A stretch of 64,000 nt of DNA, taken from Aphidius gifuensis (taxonomy: Eukaryota > Arthropoda > Insecta > Hymenoptera > Braconidae). Of the stretch, positions 38,055-51,500 are shown piece by piece (position 1 is the first letter of the stretch; every line of letters begins with the position of its first letter). The DNA is taken from positions 28,082,555-28,146,554 of the forward strand of contig NC_057789.1 in the NCBI RefSeq assembly GCF_014905175.1. The letters run 5' to 3'. Below the pieces are notes generated by a model. The model was given only the letters and a program-made list of their open reading frames with translations. It searched no databases and had not been told where the DNA came from. The translations under genes were made by a program, and so were the position numbers.

Positions 38055-41000
38055 ATGGGTTCTAGATTAAAAAATTTACTGCTAAATATAGTGGTTTTAA
38101 TTTTTTTTATTTGTAAAAATTATGCAAATGAAATACCAATTGAAAATGAAGAAATTGATTATCGTTTACCAAATTCCGTGATACCAAAATCATACGAAAT
38201 TAGAATGGTAACAGATATGGAAAATTTAGAATTTACTGGAGATGTTAAAATAGAAGCACTAATTAAAAATGAAACAGACAAAATTATTTTGCATCATGGA
38301 AATATCGAAATACAATCATACAGTGTAAAATTATTAAAAAATAATGTAACAACAAAAGTTTCAATATTAAATACCACATATGATAAAAAAACTGAAAAAT
38401 ATACAATTTTTTTAAAAAAAATATTAGAGAAAGATTCTAAAATTATCATTGCAATTAATTCCAATGGAACTTTGTCTGACAATATGATTGGTTTTTATAA
38501 AAGTTCATACTTCGATGACAAAGGAAATATCAAGTAAGTTTCAAATTTAATTTTTAACTAATTAATTTATTAATTCATTTTAATTTTTTTTTTTTCATTA
38601 AAAAGATGGTTAGCTGCAACACAATTTCAGGCAACTCATGCAAGACATGCATTTCCATGTTTTGATGAGCCTGGATTTAAAGCAACTTTTAAAGTTGAAA
38701 TATCTCGAACTGAAAAATATAAATCATTGAGCAACATGCCTAAAGCTGATGAAAAATATATGTAAGTATATTTTTTCGATGTTAATTTAATTATTATTGT
38801 TTTTAATAATTTATATAAATTTTAAATTGAATTAATTTTCAGTAAGGAAGACAAAATATATTGGGATTTTTATGAAATTAGTAAACCCATGTCAACGTAC
38901 TTGTGTGCATTTATAATAGCTGATTTTGTTAATTCAAAAAATGGAAGTATAAGTGTTTGGACACGACCAGAATATATAAAACAAGCAAGCTATGCTTTAG
39001 ATATTGGAAATAAAAGTCTTGATTATTTTAATAAACTTTTTGATGAGCCTTATCATCTAGAAAAATTGGATATGATTGCTCTTCCAGATTTTGCTGCTGG
39101 TGCAATGGAAAATTGGGGTAATTATTATTGATATTATCATTATAATTTTTAAATTACTTGATTTTTTTTTTTATTATATTGTTTTGTTACAGGTCTCGTA
39201 ACATACAAGGAATCTCGAATGTTATATAGCCCAGATGAGTCATCAGATTCAGCCCAGCAAACAGTTGCATCTGTCATAGCCCATGAATTAGCCCACAATT
39301 GGTAATTTTATTAATTAATATACAAAAAAATGTATAAATCATTTAATATTATTAATTAAATTGTTCATTTTTTTTGTTGCAAGGTTTGGCAATTTAGTGA
39401 CACCACAATGGTGGGACACACTTTGGTTGAGTGAAGGTTTTGCTAGATACTATGAATATTTCGCAACAGCTAAGGTTTATAATTTAAAATACAATTAAAA
39501 AAATCAAAAAGAATATTGGAAAAATAAATTAAAAATAATTAAATTTAATTTACAGATTGAATCAACATGGAAATATGATCAACAATTTGTTGTTAATGTA
39601 TTACAAAATATTTTTAATCTTGATGGATTGGACCATTCAAAACCAATGACAAGAAGTGTAAAAACAACTTCAGATATTGGTAAAAGTGGTGATAAAATAA
39701 CGTATGACAAGGGTGCAAGTATTATCAGAATGATGGATCAAACTTTTGGTTCGTCAACATTCAACAAAGCAGTGGTAGCTTATTTAAAAAATAAGTAAGT
39801 TTATCATTTATTCGAATGAAAAATTGTCATTTATTATAACTTGTTATTTTATTTAAATAGTCGTTATGGATCTACAGTACCAGATGATCTTTGGAATGAA
39901 ATTCAAAAACAAATAATTACTGATAAAATAATTATTCCAATACAAGTTAAAACTATCATGGATTCATGGACAACACAATCTGGATATCCAGTTGTAAATG
40001 TAACAAAAAATAAAAATATTATTAAAATAAATCAAGAACGTTTTTTCATCAGAAATCCAAAAAATATATCAAAAAATAAAACCTGGTGGATACCACTAAC
40101 ATGGACAACAAAATCACAAATGGACTTTAAATCAACAGCGCCAAAAAAATGGTTTGAAAAAAAAACAGATAAAATTAATCTTGCAATAAATAATGATGAT
40201 TTGTTTATTTTAAATATTCAACAAACAGGTAAATTTTATTATTTACACAAGTATTATATTTATGAGATTGTTTATTGATAATTTAATTTTTTTTTCAAAG
40301 GTTTTTACCGTGTAAATTATGATCGGGATATGTGGTATCAGATAATAAATGTTCTCAAAGGTTCATCATTTAAAGATATACATGAGATAAATCGTGCTGC
40401 AATTATTGATGACTTGTTGAATTTAGCTAGAGCTGGTTATATTAGTTATGACATTGCATTGGATGGACTTCAATATATTGTTCATGAAGATAATTATATT
40501 CCTTTAAAATCGGCATTTGTTGGTTTGGATTATTTGGAAAAACGTTTTGCTGGACAACCAAATTACGAACTTTTTGCTGTAAGTTTTATAAATAAATTTG
40601 TAATAATTTTATATCTTATCGGTTATCTTTATTTACAGAATCATATTCTCAATTTAATTTCCCGGATCACCGTGACATTGGATTTTGATGATAAGATTCT
40701 TGATAATAAATTTGATATACTTTTACGAGCAGAGGTCAATCGTTGGGCTTGTAAATTAAATCACAAAGCATGTATTGATAAATCAATAAAACATTTTTCA
40801 TCATTTACATCTGCTGAAAAACCGTGTGTTGATTAATTAAATTAATAAAATTCATAAGGTAAAAAAAATAAGGAATAATCAATTGAAAATATATTTTTTT
40901 TCAGAGTTCCAAAGAATCAAAGAGCAACTGTTTATTGTTCATCGATAAGACATGGATCACACTCAGATTGGACAAAGCTGTGGGATCGTTATCTATCATC

Positions 41001-44000
41001 AGATTCTGCTGCTGAAAAAACAGTCATTTTGCAAAGCCTTGGATGTTCACGAAATGAAACAACCCTTGAAAAGTAAATAAAAAAATGAATAATAAAAAAA
41101 AATTAATATTTTGACTCTGCAATTTAAAGAGAAACATAAATTGATAATAAATTAATATCTTGATAATAATAATTTTAAAATTATTTTAAATGTTTTTCAG
41201 TTATCTACTGTCTGCAATCGGTGATTTTGAGATCACTCATGTCCGTAGACAAGATAGTGTTTCAATATTTGCAGCTGTATCAAATTCTGGATTATTTGGT
41301 GCAGAATATATATTAAATTTTGTCGATAAATATCATTTAAAAATGAAAGCATAGTAAGTAAATTTATCTGAATGAAATTATAATATTAAAAAAAATAAAT
41401 TTCACTTAATTTATAATTTATTTATAGCTATGGTAGTTATGAAAATGTAGCTGAAATAGTTGCAACAGCATCAGAAAGATTTTCAACACAAAAACTAGTT
41501 GATAAATTTTCACAATTTATAATAAAAAATAAAAAAAGCTTTGAGAGTATTATTGATCAGCTGAATGATTCTTTAGAGCTGGCAAAATTCGAGCTTGATT
41601 GGTACAAAAAAAATTCATACACTATTTTAAAATGGATTCGTAATAATAATTATGATAATAGTAACAAGTATCGTCTTCCAACAAGTATAATTCCAAAGAG
41701 TTATAAAATCCAGGTTATTCCTGAGTTGTATCCTACATTTACATTCAATGGAACTGTCGAAATAGTAACAACTGTTGTTGAAGAAACAGAAATTGTAGTT
41801 TTTCATACAAAAGAAATTGAATTTATAAATATTGATTTGAGTGTAAATGACACACCTTTAAAAATCATCAACCAAACAGAAGACAAGTTATACCAAGTGA
41901 TGATTATTACTTTGGCTAATTCAGTACCAAAAGAATCTGAACTTTTGATAAATATTTCTTACAAAGGCCAATTAAATACAGAGATGAGGGGTTTTTATAG
42001 AAGTTCATACGTTGATGATAAGAATAATACCAGGTAAGACTAAATTATAATTAATTAGGAAATAAACTTGCTATAAATTTATAAAATTAAATATAATATC
42101 GTGATTCAAGATGGCTAGCTTCAACTCATCTTGAACCAGTTGGTGCCAGAAGAATGCTTCCCTGTTTTGATGAGCCTGGATTTAAAGCAACATTTGAGCT
42201 AAGTGTTGGCAGATTAAAAGATTATGTTGCTGTAAGCAATACAAAACTCATTGGCAGTATTACAAAGTAAGTGTCAACAAAAATATCAATAAATAAATAT
42301 TTCTATTTTAATCTACAAATGTTAAATTGTTTTTTTTTTTTTATTAAATAGTGGAGATCGTATTCTGGATTCCTTTGAAAAAACTCCAGTGATGTCTTCA
42401 TACTTGTTGGCTTTGATAGTGTCAGATTTTAAAAAAATAACTGATAAAAAAATTTATTCAGCTTGGGCAAGACCAAATGTTATTGATCAAGCAAATTATG
42501 CTGTGTCTGTTATTTCACCAGTAATAAATTATTTTGAAAAATCACTCGGACATACGTATCAATTGTCAAAGCTAGACATGGCTGCAATACCTGATTTTGC
42601 ATCTGGAGCTATGGAAAATTGGGGTTTAATAACATACAAAGAAACAAATATGCTTTATCATGAAAATCACACACCAATAACATCAAAACAATCAATTATA
42701 AATGTTATTGCCCATGAAATTGCACATCAATGGTAAGATAAAGCTTATAATATTTTTATTTCATTCGAAATAATTGTTAATCATTTATTTTAGGTTTGGC
42801 AATTTGGTCTCACCAAAATGGTGGAGTGTTGTGTGGCTCAGTGAAGGATTTGCTAGATATTATCAGTATCACACAACAGCAAAAGTATGTTGATTAAATT
42901 TATAAAAATTTAATAAATATAATTAATAATTTTTTTATTAAATAGATTGAATCATCTTGGCAACTTGAGTCACAATTTATTGTTGAACAATTACAAAAAT
43001 CTTTTGAAACTGATGGTTTACCTTCAAGTCATCCAATGACTCATGATGTTAATACTCCATCTGAAATAAGTGCAATATTTGATGACATATCATATGCCAA
43101 AGGAGCCAGTGTTTTGAGAATGATTGAAAAAGTTATTGGTCCTGAACTTTTTAACAAATCGTTGACTTCTTATCTTGAAGATAGGTAATGATTATTTTTT
43201 TTCTTTTACTAATTAATATTTCCTTATTTTAATACTTTAAATAATTTATAGAAAATATAACTCAGTGGTTCCTGATAATCTTTTTGATGCTATGCAAAAA
43301 CAAGTTGATATTACAAAATTAAATATAACAAAAATTATGAATACATGGACAACACAAGCAGGATTTCCTGTGGTACATGTTGAAAGAACTGATAAAATAA
43401 TTAATCTTAAACAAGAACGTTTCTTATTAAAAAATCCTGATAATATTGATGTTAATAATACATGGTGGATTCCAATAACTTGGGCATCAAAATCAAATCC
43501 TGATTTTTCAAAAACTGCACCAACAAATTGGCTGAGTTCATCAACTGCATCAATTACAATTAACAATCCTAAAAATGAATGGTTCATTCTAAACGTTCAG
43601 CAATCTGGTAATGAAAAAAGATGAATTATAATTAATTAATAATAATAATTAACTAATTAATGTTTATTTTATTTTTTTAGGGTATTATCGTGTTAATTAT
43701 GACAGTGATTCTTGGAAGTCAATAATCGATGTTCTGAAGAGTGATAAATTCAAAGATATACATGAAATTAATCGTGCAGCAATTATTGATGATTTATTAA
43801 ATCTTGCAAGAGCAAATTACGTTGATTATTCAGTTGCATTATCAGCAACTGAATATTTAATACAAGAAACTGATTATATACCTTGGAGAGCTGCTTTTAA
43901 TGGTTTTACTTACTTGAATAAAGTGTTTGCTGGAAAAGATATCTACAATTTGTACAAAGTAAATATCTTCAATGTTAATTAATTTATGATTTGACAAGTT

Positions 44001-47000
44001 TTTGGTATATAAATTTGCTTTATAATTTTAGACACACATACTGACAAGCTTGAAGCCAATTTACAAAAAATTAGGATCAAATGAAATTAAAGGAGAGTCT
44101 CATGTTGATAAAATATTGAGAAGATATATTTTCAATTGGGCTTGTGAATTTAATGATCAAGATTGTATTGATAAATCCATGGAGCTATTTGCTGCCTGGA
44201 GAGCAAATGAAACACAATTGTAATTATTTTAATTTATTTTTTATTTTTTATTTTTTAATGTATATTTATTTATTTTTTTTTTTGTAGAGTTCCAGTTAAT
44301 TTACGAAATACTGTTTACTGTGTTGCCATGAAATATGGAACAGTTGAAGATTGGGAATTTCTTAATGGAAAAATTAATTCAACTAATGTTAATACCGAAA
44401 AAGATTTGATAACAAGTTCACTAAAATGTACAAAAAATTCATTAATTTCTGTGCTGAATGATAAAAATGAAATAATTGTAGACAAAAATATGACAAGAGG
44501 AAAAGATGAAGATGATTGGTATGATCTTCATGGTCCTCGTATTTTCGAATGGCTTGATAAAAAATATCCAAGCAAAGATTATCGACTTCCAACAACAGTT
44601 AAACCACTGAAATACAAAATTTATTTAACACCATTTTTGGTTGAAAAAAATTTTACATTTAATGGTGAAGTTGAAATTAAGATGCAGGCAAAAACAAATG
44701 TATCCAGTGTTGTTCTTCATGCAGATAAATTGACTATACAAAAAATTACAACAAGAATAGATTCTGTTAAACTTTTAGAAGTCTCAAGTTACCAGCTCAA
44801 TTCTACTACTCAAAAATTAACGATTTATTTCAATAAATTTGTACAAGCAGATACTAAATTTTATGTTACAATACATTATACTGGAATATTGAATAATAAA
44901 ATGGAAGGATTTTATAGAAGCTCTTATGAAGACAATACTGGAAAAACACAGTTAGTATTTAGTATAATTAAAAATTTATAAAAGCTATATTTTTCATTTA
45001 TTTATTTTTATTATTTTACAGTTGGCTTGCCAGTACTCAGTTTGAAAAATTCGGTGCAAGACAAGCATTTCCCTGTTTCGATGAGCCTGAATTTAAAGCT
45101 AATTTCACAGTGAATATTGAAAGGCCTAATGAATATCATACACGCAGCAATATGGCTCTTAAATCTTCCATTGCATCATTGTAAGATAAAACAACAATTT
45201 ACATTGAGAAAAAAAAATCTAAATTTACTTATATTTTACAGATTGGAGAATTTCACATGGGATACCTATGAAGAAAGTGTACCAATGTCTTCCTACCTCG
45301 TAGCTTTTGTCGTGTCAGATTTTGTTAACATATCCAACGAACATGGCAATTTTAGTGTCTGGGCTCGTCCAAATGCCATTGAAGATGCACAAATTTCATT
45401 ATATTATGGTGAAAAGTCTCTGAGTTTTCTTGAAAATTACACTGGCATTGAATATCCACTTTCAAAGGTTGACATGGTAGCTATACCAGATTTTGCAGCT
45501 GGTGCCATGGAAAATTATGGTCTTGTTACGTTCCGGTAACTAAATTTTTTTTTGCCAGAAATTTTAAATCATCAATAATATTTTCTTCTAATTAATTTTT
45601 TATTAATATATTTTTTTAATCAGGGAATATGGTTTGTTGGTCCAAGAGGATGTAACTTCATCATTGTACTTGAGATACATGGCCACAACAATTGCTCATG
45701 AACTTGTTCACTTTTGGTTTGGCGATTTGGTAACTTGTCAATGGTGGGATCGCCTTTGGCTGAACGAAGGTTTTGCTGAATACTTAGAATGGGTCGTAAT
45801 TGACGGGGTAAATAATTTATTTCTCAAAATTAAATACTTTATTCAAGTTAAAATACTAATTTAATATTTTTTTTTTATACTTAGATTACTCCTGAATGGA
45901 AAATAATGGATCAATTTGCTGTTTATGAATTACAAGTTGCATTAGCAAAAGATTCAGATGCAACAATGAGGCCAATGAATAATATAATGCAAACACCATA
46001 TGATTCTGGTGAAGGAAACAATGCAATTATTTATGGAAAAGGTAAAAATATTATATTATTTTTATTTAAAATAACAAACAAAATTAATTTTATTATATGA
46101 ATTTTCATTGATAGCTGCAAGTGTTATTCATATGATGCGTTGTGGATTTGGAGAAAAAATTTTCCAAAAAGGATTAAATATTTATCTGAGCAATAATCAA
46201 TATGACACTGGAACATCAGAAAAATTATGGTCAGCTCTTCAAGAAAGTGCTGATTCTGTTGGTGGAATTTCTTCTGTCGATGAAGACGTTGAAGATTTGA
46301 TGAACTCATGGGCAAGTCAACCTGGTTATCCACTTCTCAGTGTGTCAGTGACAGAAAAATCTATTGAACTTTCTCAGGTAATAATTTAAATATAAATTAA
46401 AATAATATATTTATAATAATTTATAATACTAATTTATTTTAGGAACGTTTTTTGATTACTGGTAAAAATGAGTCGTTAGAAACTAAACCCTACTGGATAC
46501 CAATATCATATGCAACAAAATCTGAACCAAATTTTAATCGTACATCTCCAGTATTTTGGTTTGGTAAACGAAATGAGTCATTTGACAATCCTGACATTGT
46601 ACATGATGAATGGTACATTGTAAATGTCAAACAATCAGGTTTCTATCGAGTCAACTATAATTTAGAAAATTGGGAAAATTTAATTGAAGCATTAAAGCAT
46701 GATAACTTTGATGGAATACATGAGATAAATCGTGCTCAAATTATTGATGATCTTTTAAATATGGCACAGGGTAAATGGGTATCATATGAATTGGCTTTAG
46801 ATGCTACCAAATATTTAGAAAATGAAATTGATCTATTACCATGGAGATCATTCTTCAATGGTGTTGCATATTTAATTGACAGATTTGAGGGACAAGCAAT
46901 TGAGCCAATTTTCAAAAATTATATTCTAAAATTAATTGAAAATGTTTATAAAGAAGTTGGCTTTGTTAGATCACCACTTGATAGTCATATGGATGGATTA

Positions 47001-47735
47001 AAAAGACAAGTAATATTATCATGGGCTTGTAAATTTGATCATATTCATTGTGTTGATCAATCAAGAAGTTTATTTAATCAATTGAAAGAAAATAAAACAA
47101 AAATTGATCGTGATGCAAGACCAGCATTGTACTGCACTGCATTGAAGTATGGTGATTATAATGACTGGATATTTTTGTGGGAAGAATATAAAAAATCAAA
47201 TTTAGAATCAGAAAAAATTACAATATTAAATTCACTAGGATGTTCAAGAAATAAAACAGCAATTGATTATTATTTTAATATTCTTTTGTCACGTGATACT
47301 GCAATTAGAGATCAAAATGTTGATCTTATTATTTCGTCGGTATACAAAGCTGATGGTTTTGGTGTTAATATAACACTTGAATATTTAATGAGTAATTATA
47401 AAAAATTGTACGATTATTATGGCAGTTGGAATGATGTAGCAAGTATATTTAACGGTGTTGCTGGTAAAATATCTACACAAATTCAAATTGATAAATTGGA
47501 AAATTTCATATTAGAAACACCAGGAATAATAGAAATATCTAAATCATTAAATTCTTCATTGATGATTGCACGTGATAATTTAGAATGGTACAACAATCAT
47601 TCTACAATTATTTTATCATGGTTGAATGGACCAACTGAGCCAAAACCATCTGGCTCAAATTCCATCCATGTTACTGGACTATTTTTAACTGGAGTATCTT
47701 TTATATTTTTAATCATATTAAATGTGACTTTTTAA
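38055..47735 (+). CDS. Triple-module aminopeptidase N: three M1 metallopeptidase units in one polypeptide
   Basis: Twenty-six exons stay in one frame for 2602 codons: 38055-38533, 38606-38761, 38843-39117, 39193-39301, 39384-39474, 39556-39794, 39861-40228, 40301-40578, 40639-40823, 40905-41072, 41201-41353, 41428-42033, 42111-42266, 42352-42732, 42794-42884, 42946-43184, 43252-43607, 43681-43958, 44032-44219, 44288-44950, 45022-45180, 45242-45535, 45624-45807, 45885-46041, 46115-46377 and 46443-47735. A signal peptide starts module 1 (residues 1 to about 914). Module 2 is about 915-1696 and module 3 about 1697-2602. Each has GAMEN and a zinc site: H334/E335/H338/E357, H1209/E1210/H1213/E1232 and H1996/E1997/H2000/E2019. 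Each also has the catalytic Tyr. Module 2 lacks roughly 100 residues of its C domain. A single hydrophobic C-terminal tail looks like a GPI signal. Each module should be catalytically competent. Splitting into separate genes is disfavoured because both junctions are mid-exon. Confidence 0.85.
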
Positions 47736-48556
47736 ATATTTAAAAATTTAAATTTAATAATTATACGATATTAATATTATATTATTAAAGTTGTAATTGA
47801 TCATGTTTTTTTTTTTTTTTTTAATTAAGCTATCATCTTGTATTTTGAATAATAAAATAAAAAATATTACTGCAGAATAAAAAAAAAAAAAAAGGATTGA
47901 ATATTAATACTGTTTAAAAATTTACAGATGAAATATTATTTTTTTTTTTTGAGATAAAATGGTAAATTTCAATGGTAAGAAATTAATAAATCCAATTTTC
48001 CTGAAAAATGATAAAATTAAAAATAAAACAATAAGATAAAAAAATTACAGTTAAAAAAATAATATTGTTATTTAAACTAATTTTACAATAAAAAGACAAA
48101 ATAGTAATTATTATTTAAATAAAAATTAATAATAATATTTATGCTTCAAAAATAAGTACGTAAATATTAAATTAAAAAATAATTTATATTATTTTATGAA
48201 ACAATAATTATTCCACATATATAATTGAATTTAATTTAATAGAAAATGAACATTTTAATAAGCAATTTTAGTACGACAACGCTTTCGTTTATCAGACTAT
48301 ATTTAATGAAACAACAACTTGAATTTCTTAATTATTATATCACTCTTATAATGATATTTACATTATAAAAAAAAAAACAAAAAAAAATACTTGATAATAA
48401 TCACGAACGTATATAAACATCATGTGCTTGATGGAAATTTTTTTATAATTAAAAACCGATCGAATAAGACACTCATTGAATTTTACAATTAAATTAAATT
48501 TTCTTATCAATATAAATCTATTTTGTGACTTGATTAAATTAATAATATAAATAAAA
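47736..48556. other. Intergenic spacer between convergent aminopeptidase genes
   Basis: About 820 nt of A/T-rich sequence between the 3' ends of the + strand triple-module gene and the - strand gene. AATAAA at 47851-47856 is a likely poly(A) signal of the + strand gene. No gene seen. Confidence 0.5.
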
Positions 48557-51500
48557 TTATGCTGTATTTTTAAGAAGCCAATTACGAATGGCCATGTAAT
48601 TTCTATCTAACCAACGAATATTTGCTTCAGCTTGTTCAACTGATTGTTGGACTGATCTTGTTGCACTTCCAAGTTCTTCACTGTGCTCCTCAGCAAACTC
48701 CAACAACTAATTAAATTAATTAAATTAATAAAAAATATTTCAAGTCATATATAAAACAAAAAAAAAAAAGACTTACATCTTTTAATTCATATTTTGTGCT
48801 TATTTTTCTTGTTGCTGATTTAACAATATTATTTATTGAAACAAGTGAAGTACCACAGCTAAAAAAAAAAAGGAAAATTTATATTAAATGTAATTTTTTT
48901 TCTTCTAAAAGGTTTATTTATTATAATAATAAATTATACTCACTATTTTCGTAAACGTGACCACTGATTACGTAGAAAACTAAATACAAGTGGTTGGCCA
49001 ACAGCATTATTGGCAACAGCAGCAAATACACGAGCTGAATCTTGTTTTCTAATTCCCGTATTGTCTGTTGTTGCCCATTCAAGATAACGACTTAATATCC
49101 AAGGTTCTCTACTACAGCCAAGAGCATATAATAATAATTCTTTTTCTGAGCCAACATTTGTTTTGAGATATCGATCCCAAGCAAAGTCCCATTCAGATTG
49201 GCCACCAACACGAATTGCAGTACAATATACAACACTCTTTAAATTTGCTGAAATTCTTGAATAATAAAAATTAAAATATTAATAATATTATTCAATAAAT
49301 AAATAAATTAATTAAATTAACTTACGGATTAACTGCATCAGGATCTGGTTGATTTCTCCAATTTTGAAATTGTGCAACAGCATTTCTAACACAATCATCA
49401 TGACTAAATGTACAAGCCCATGATAATACATCAATACGTGTAAATACAGTCAATTGTGGATCACCATATGTATCTTTAAAACCAACTTTTCTATAAACAT
49501 TATCTAATAATTTTAATATATAAACTCTAAATCTATCATAGCCCTGATATTTGCTAAGCATATTATCAAGATAACTCATTGCTGTTAAAGCTGATTTCCA
49601 TGGTACATATTCAGTTTCATGAGCAAGATAAGATGTCACATCTAGAGCTGTTGTATAATCAAGTCTTCCAGCTCTAGCTAAATTTAATGCATCATCAATT
49701 AATTGTCCTCGATTGATAGTTGATATGTCATTATAATTTGTTCCATTCAATTGTCTAATAATCATTTTCCAATTTGTTTTATCATAATTAACTCGATAAA
49801 AACCTGAAATAAATAACGTTTAATCATGAAGAAGTAAAAAAAGCTCAATAAAATATGATAAATAAAATTTTAAATATAATTAATTACCAGTTTCTTGGAT
49901 ATTAAATATAGCCCATTGATTTGAAGTTGCTTTAATATTATCAATGTTCAAACTTTTTTCAGCTTTCATCCAGTATGATGGTCTTGTATTTGTAAAATCT
50001 TTAATTTCCTCAGTTGTATAACTAATTGGTACCCACCAAAGTGATTCAGAATCTTTATTTAATGTTGTATTTTGTATCATAAATCTATCTTGTGTCAGTT
50101 TTGCTCCTCCTTTGATATAATCTCTGACAACTGTTATAACTGGAAAACCAGTTTGTAGAGTCCATGTATCCATAATATTTTTTATTGTAACATCTTTTGG
50201 TAATACATCATCTTTGTGAGCTTGTTCAGTTAAAGAATTCCACAAATCATTTTGCTCAGCACTTTGATAAGCTCTTGAAAAAAAATATAATTTAATTTAT
50301 TTTTTATTTTATATTATTGCTACAATTTATTATAAATAAATACATACTTTGATTTTAAATAATTTGTCAGTCCTTGTTTGAAAACTTTTGTTGTTAAAAA
50401 ATGATCCATCATTCGTATTATAGAAGCTCCTATAAATTATAATATTATCAATTTTTATTTTTATTAAAAATGAGAAAATTAATCATCATCATCATAAATA
50501 ATTGCTTTAAAAAATTATATTACATTTTTAAAAATAAATAAAAAATTAAGTATAATGTCATTTACATATTCTGCAAACTGGTTTCTCACGTAATTTTATT
50601 TCTTTTTTCTTTCACATCTTTTCAAGTCAAGGTAATGCGGAAAAAGTCATTAAAATTTATATTCAAAATGACCTTATTTAATGTTTTTTTTTTTCAACTC
50701 AGTTCAGTGACTTTTCGAGTCAAGATCAATAAAAAATTTATTCAAGCAAATATGAGTTTAAAAAATTACCTTTTCCATATGATATTCTGTCGAAAATTTC
50801 ACTAATTTCATCTGGATGACCAACTTCAATTGATATTGGATGTGATGATGCCAAAGCATCGAGTGTAAATACATTGTGTAATTCATGAATGACAAATTGT
50901 TCAAGTACTTTCCATTCTGGTTCAACTGAATCCATTCCAATATATTCAACGTAACTTGCAAATCCTTCATTCAGCCATAAATCAGACCACCAACTTGGTG
51001 TTACCAAATTACCAAACCATTGATGAGCTAACTCATGGGCAACAACAGTTGCAACACGCTGTTGACTGCTGCTTGTTGATATACCTTTTTCAAAAAGCAT
51101 TGCTGTCTCACGATACGTTATAAGACCTTTAAAAAATAAAAACAATATATATTTATTTATTTATTTATTTAAAATAATTATATAGTCTTTTATTTTTTTT
51201 TATTATTTACCCCAATTTTCCATAGCACCAGCTGAAAAATCAGGCAATGCAACCATATCAATTTTTTCAAGTGGAAATTTAATTTGAAAAAATTCTTCAT
51301 AGTATTTTAATATTTTTGGTCCAATATCAAGTGAATATTGTGCTTGATTAATTGCCTCTTTTCTTGCCCAAACAGTAAAATTATTATTCGGTGATTTTAA
51401 ATATTCAAAATCAGAAACAATAAATGCAACAAGGTACGTTGACATTGGAACAGATTGTTCATAATGATCCCAAACATATGTTGATATTTCACGTCTACAA

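Noticed and set aside
38055..47735. Splitting the locus into three separate aminopeptidase genes
   Set aside because: Both candidate boundaries fall inside exons with continuous frame. No ATG with a signal peptide precedes modules 2 or 3, and no stop ends modules 1 or 2. One gene is the simplest reading.
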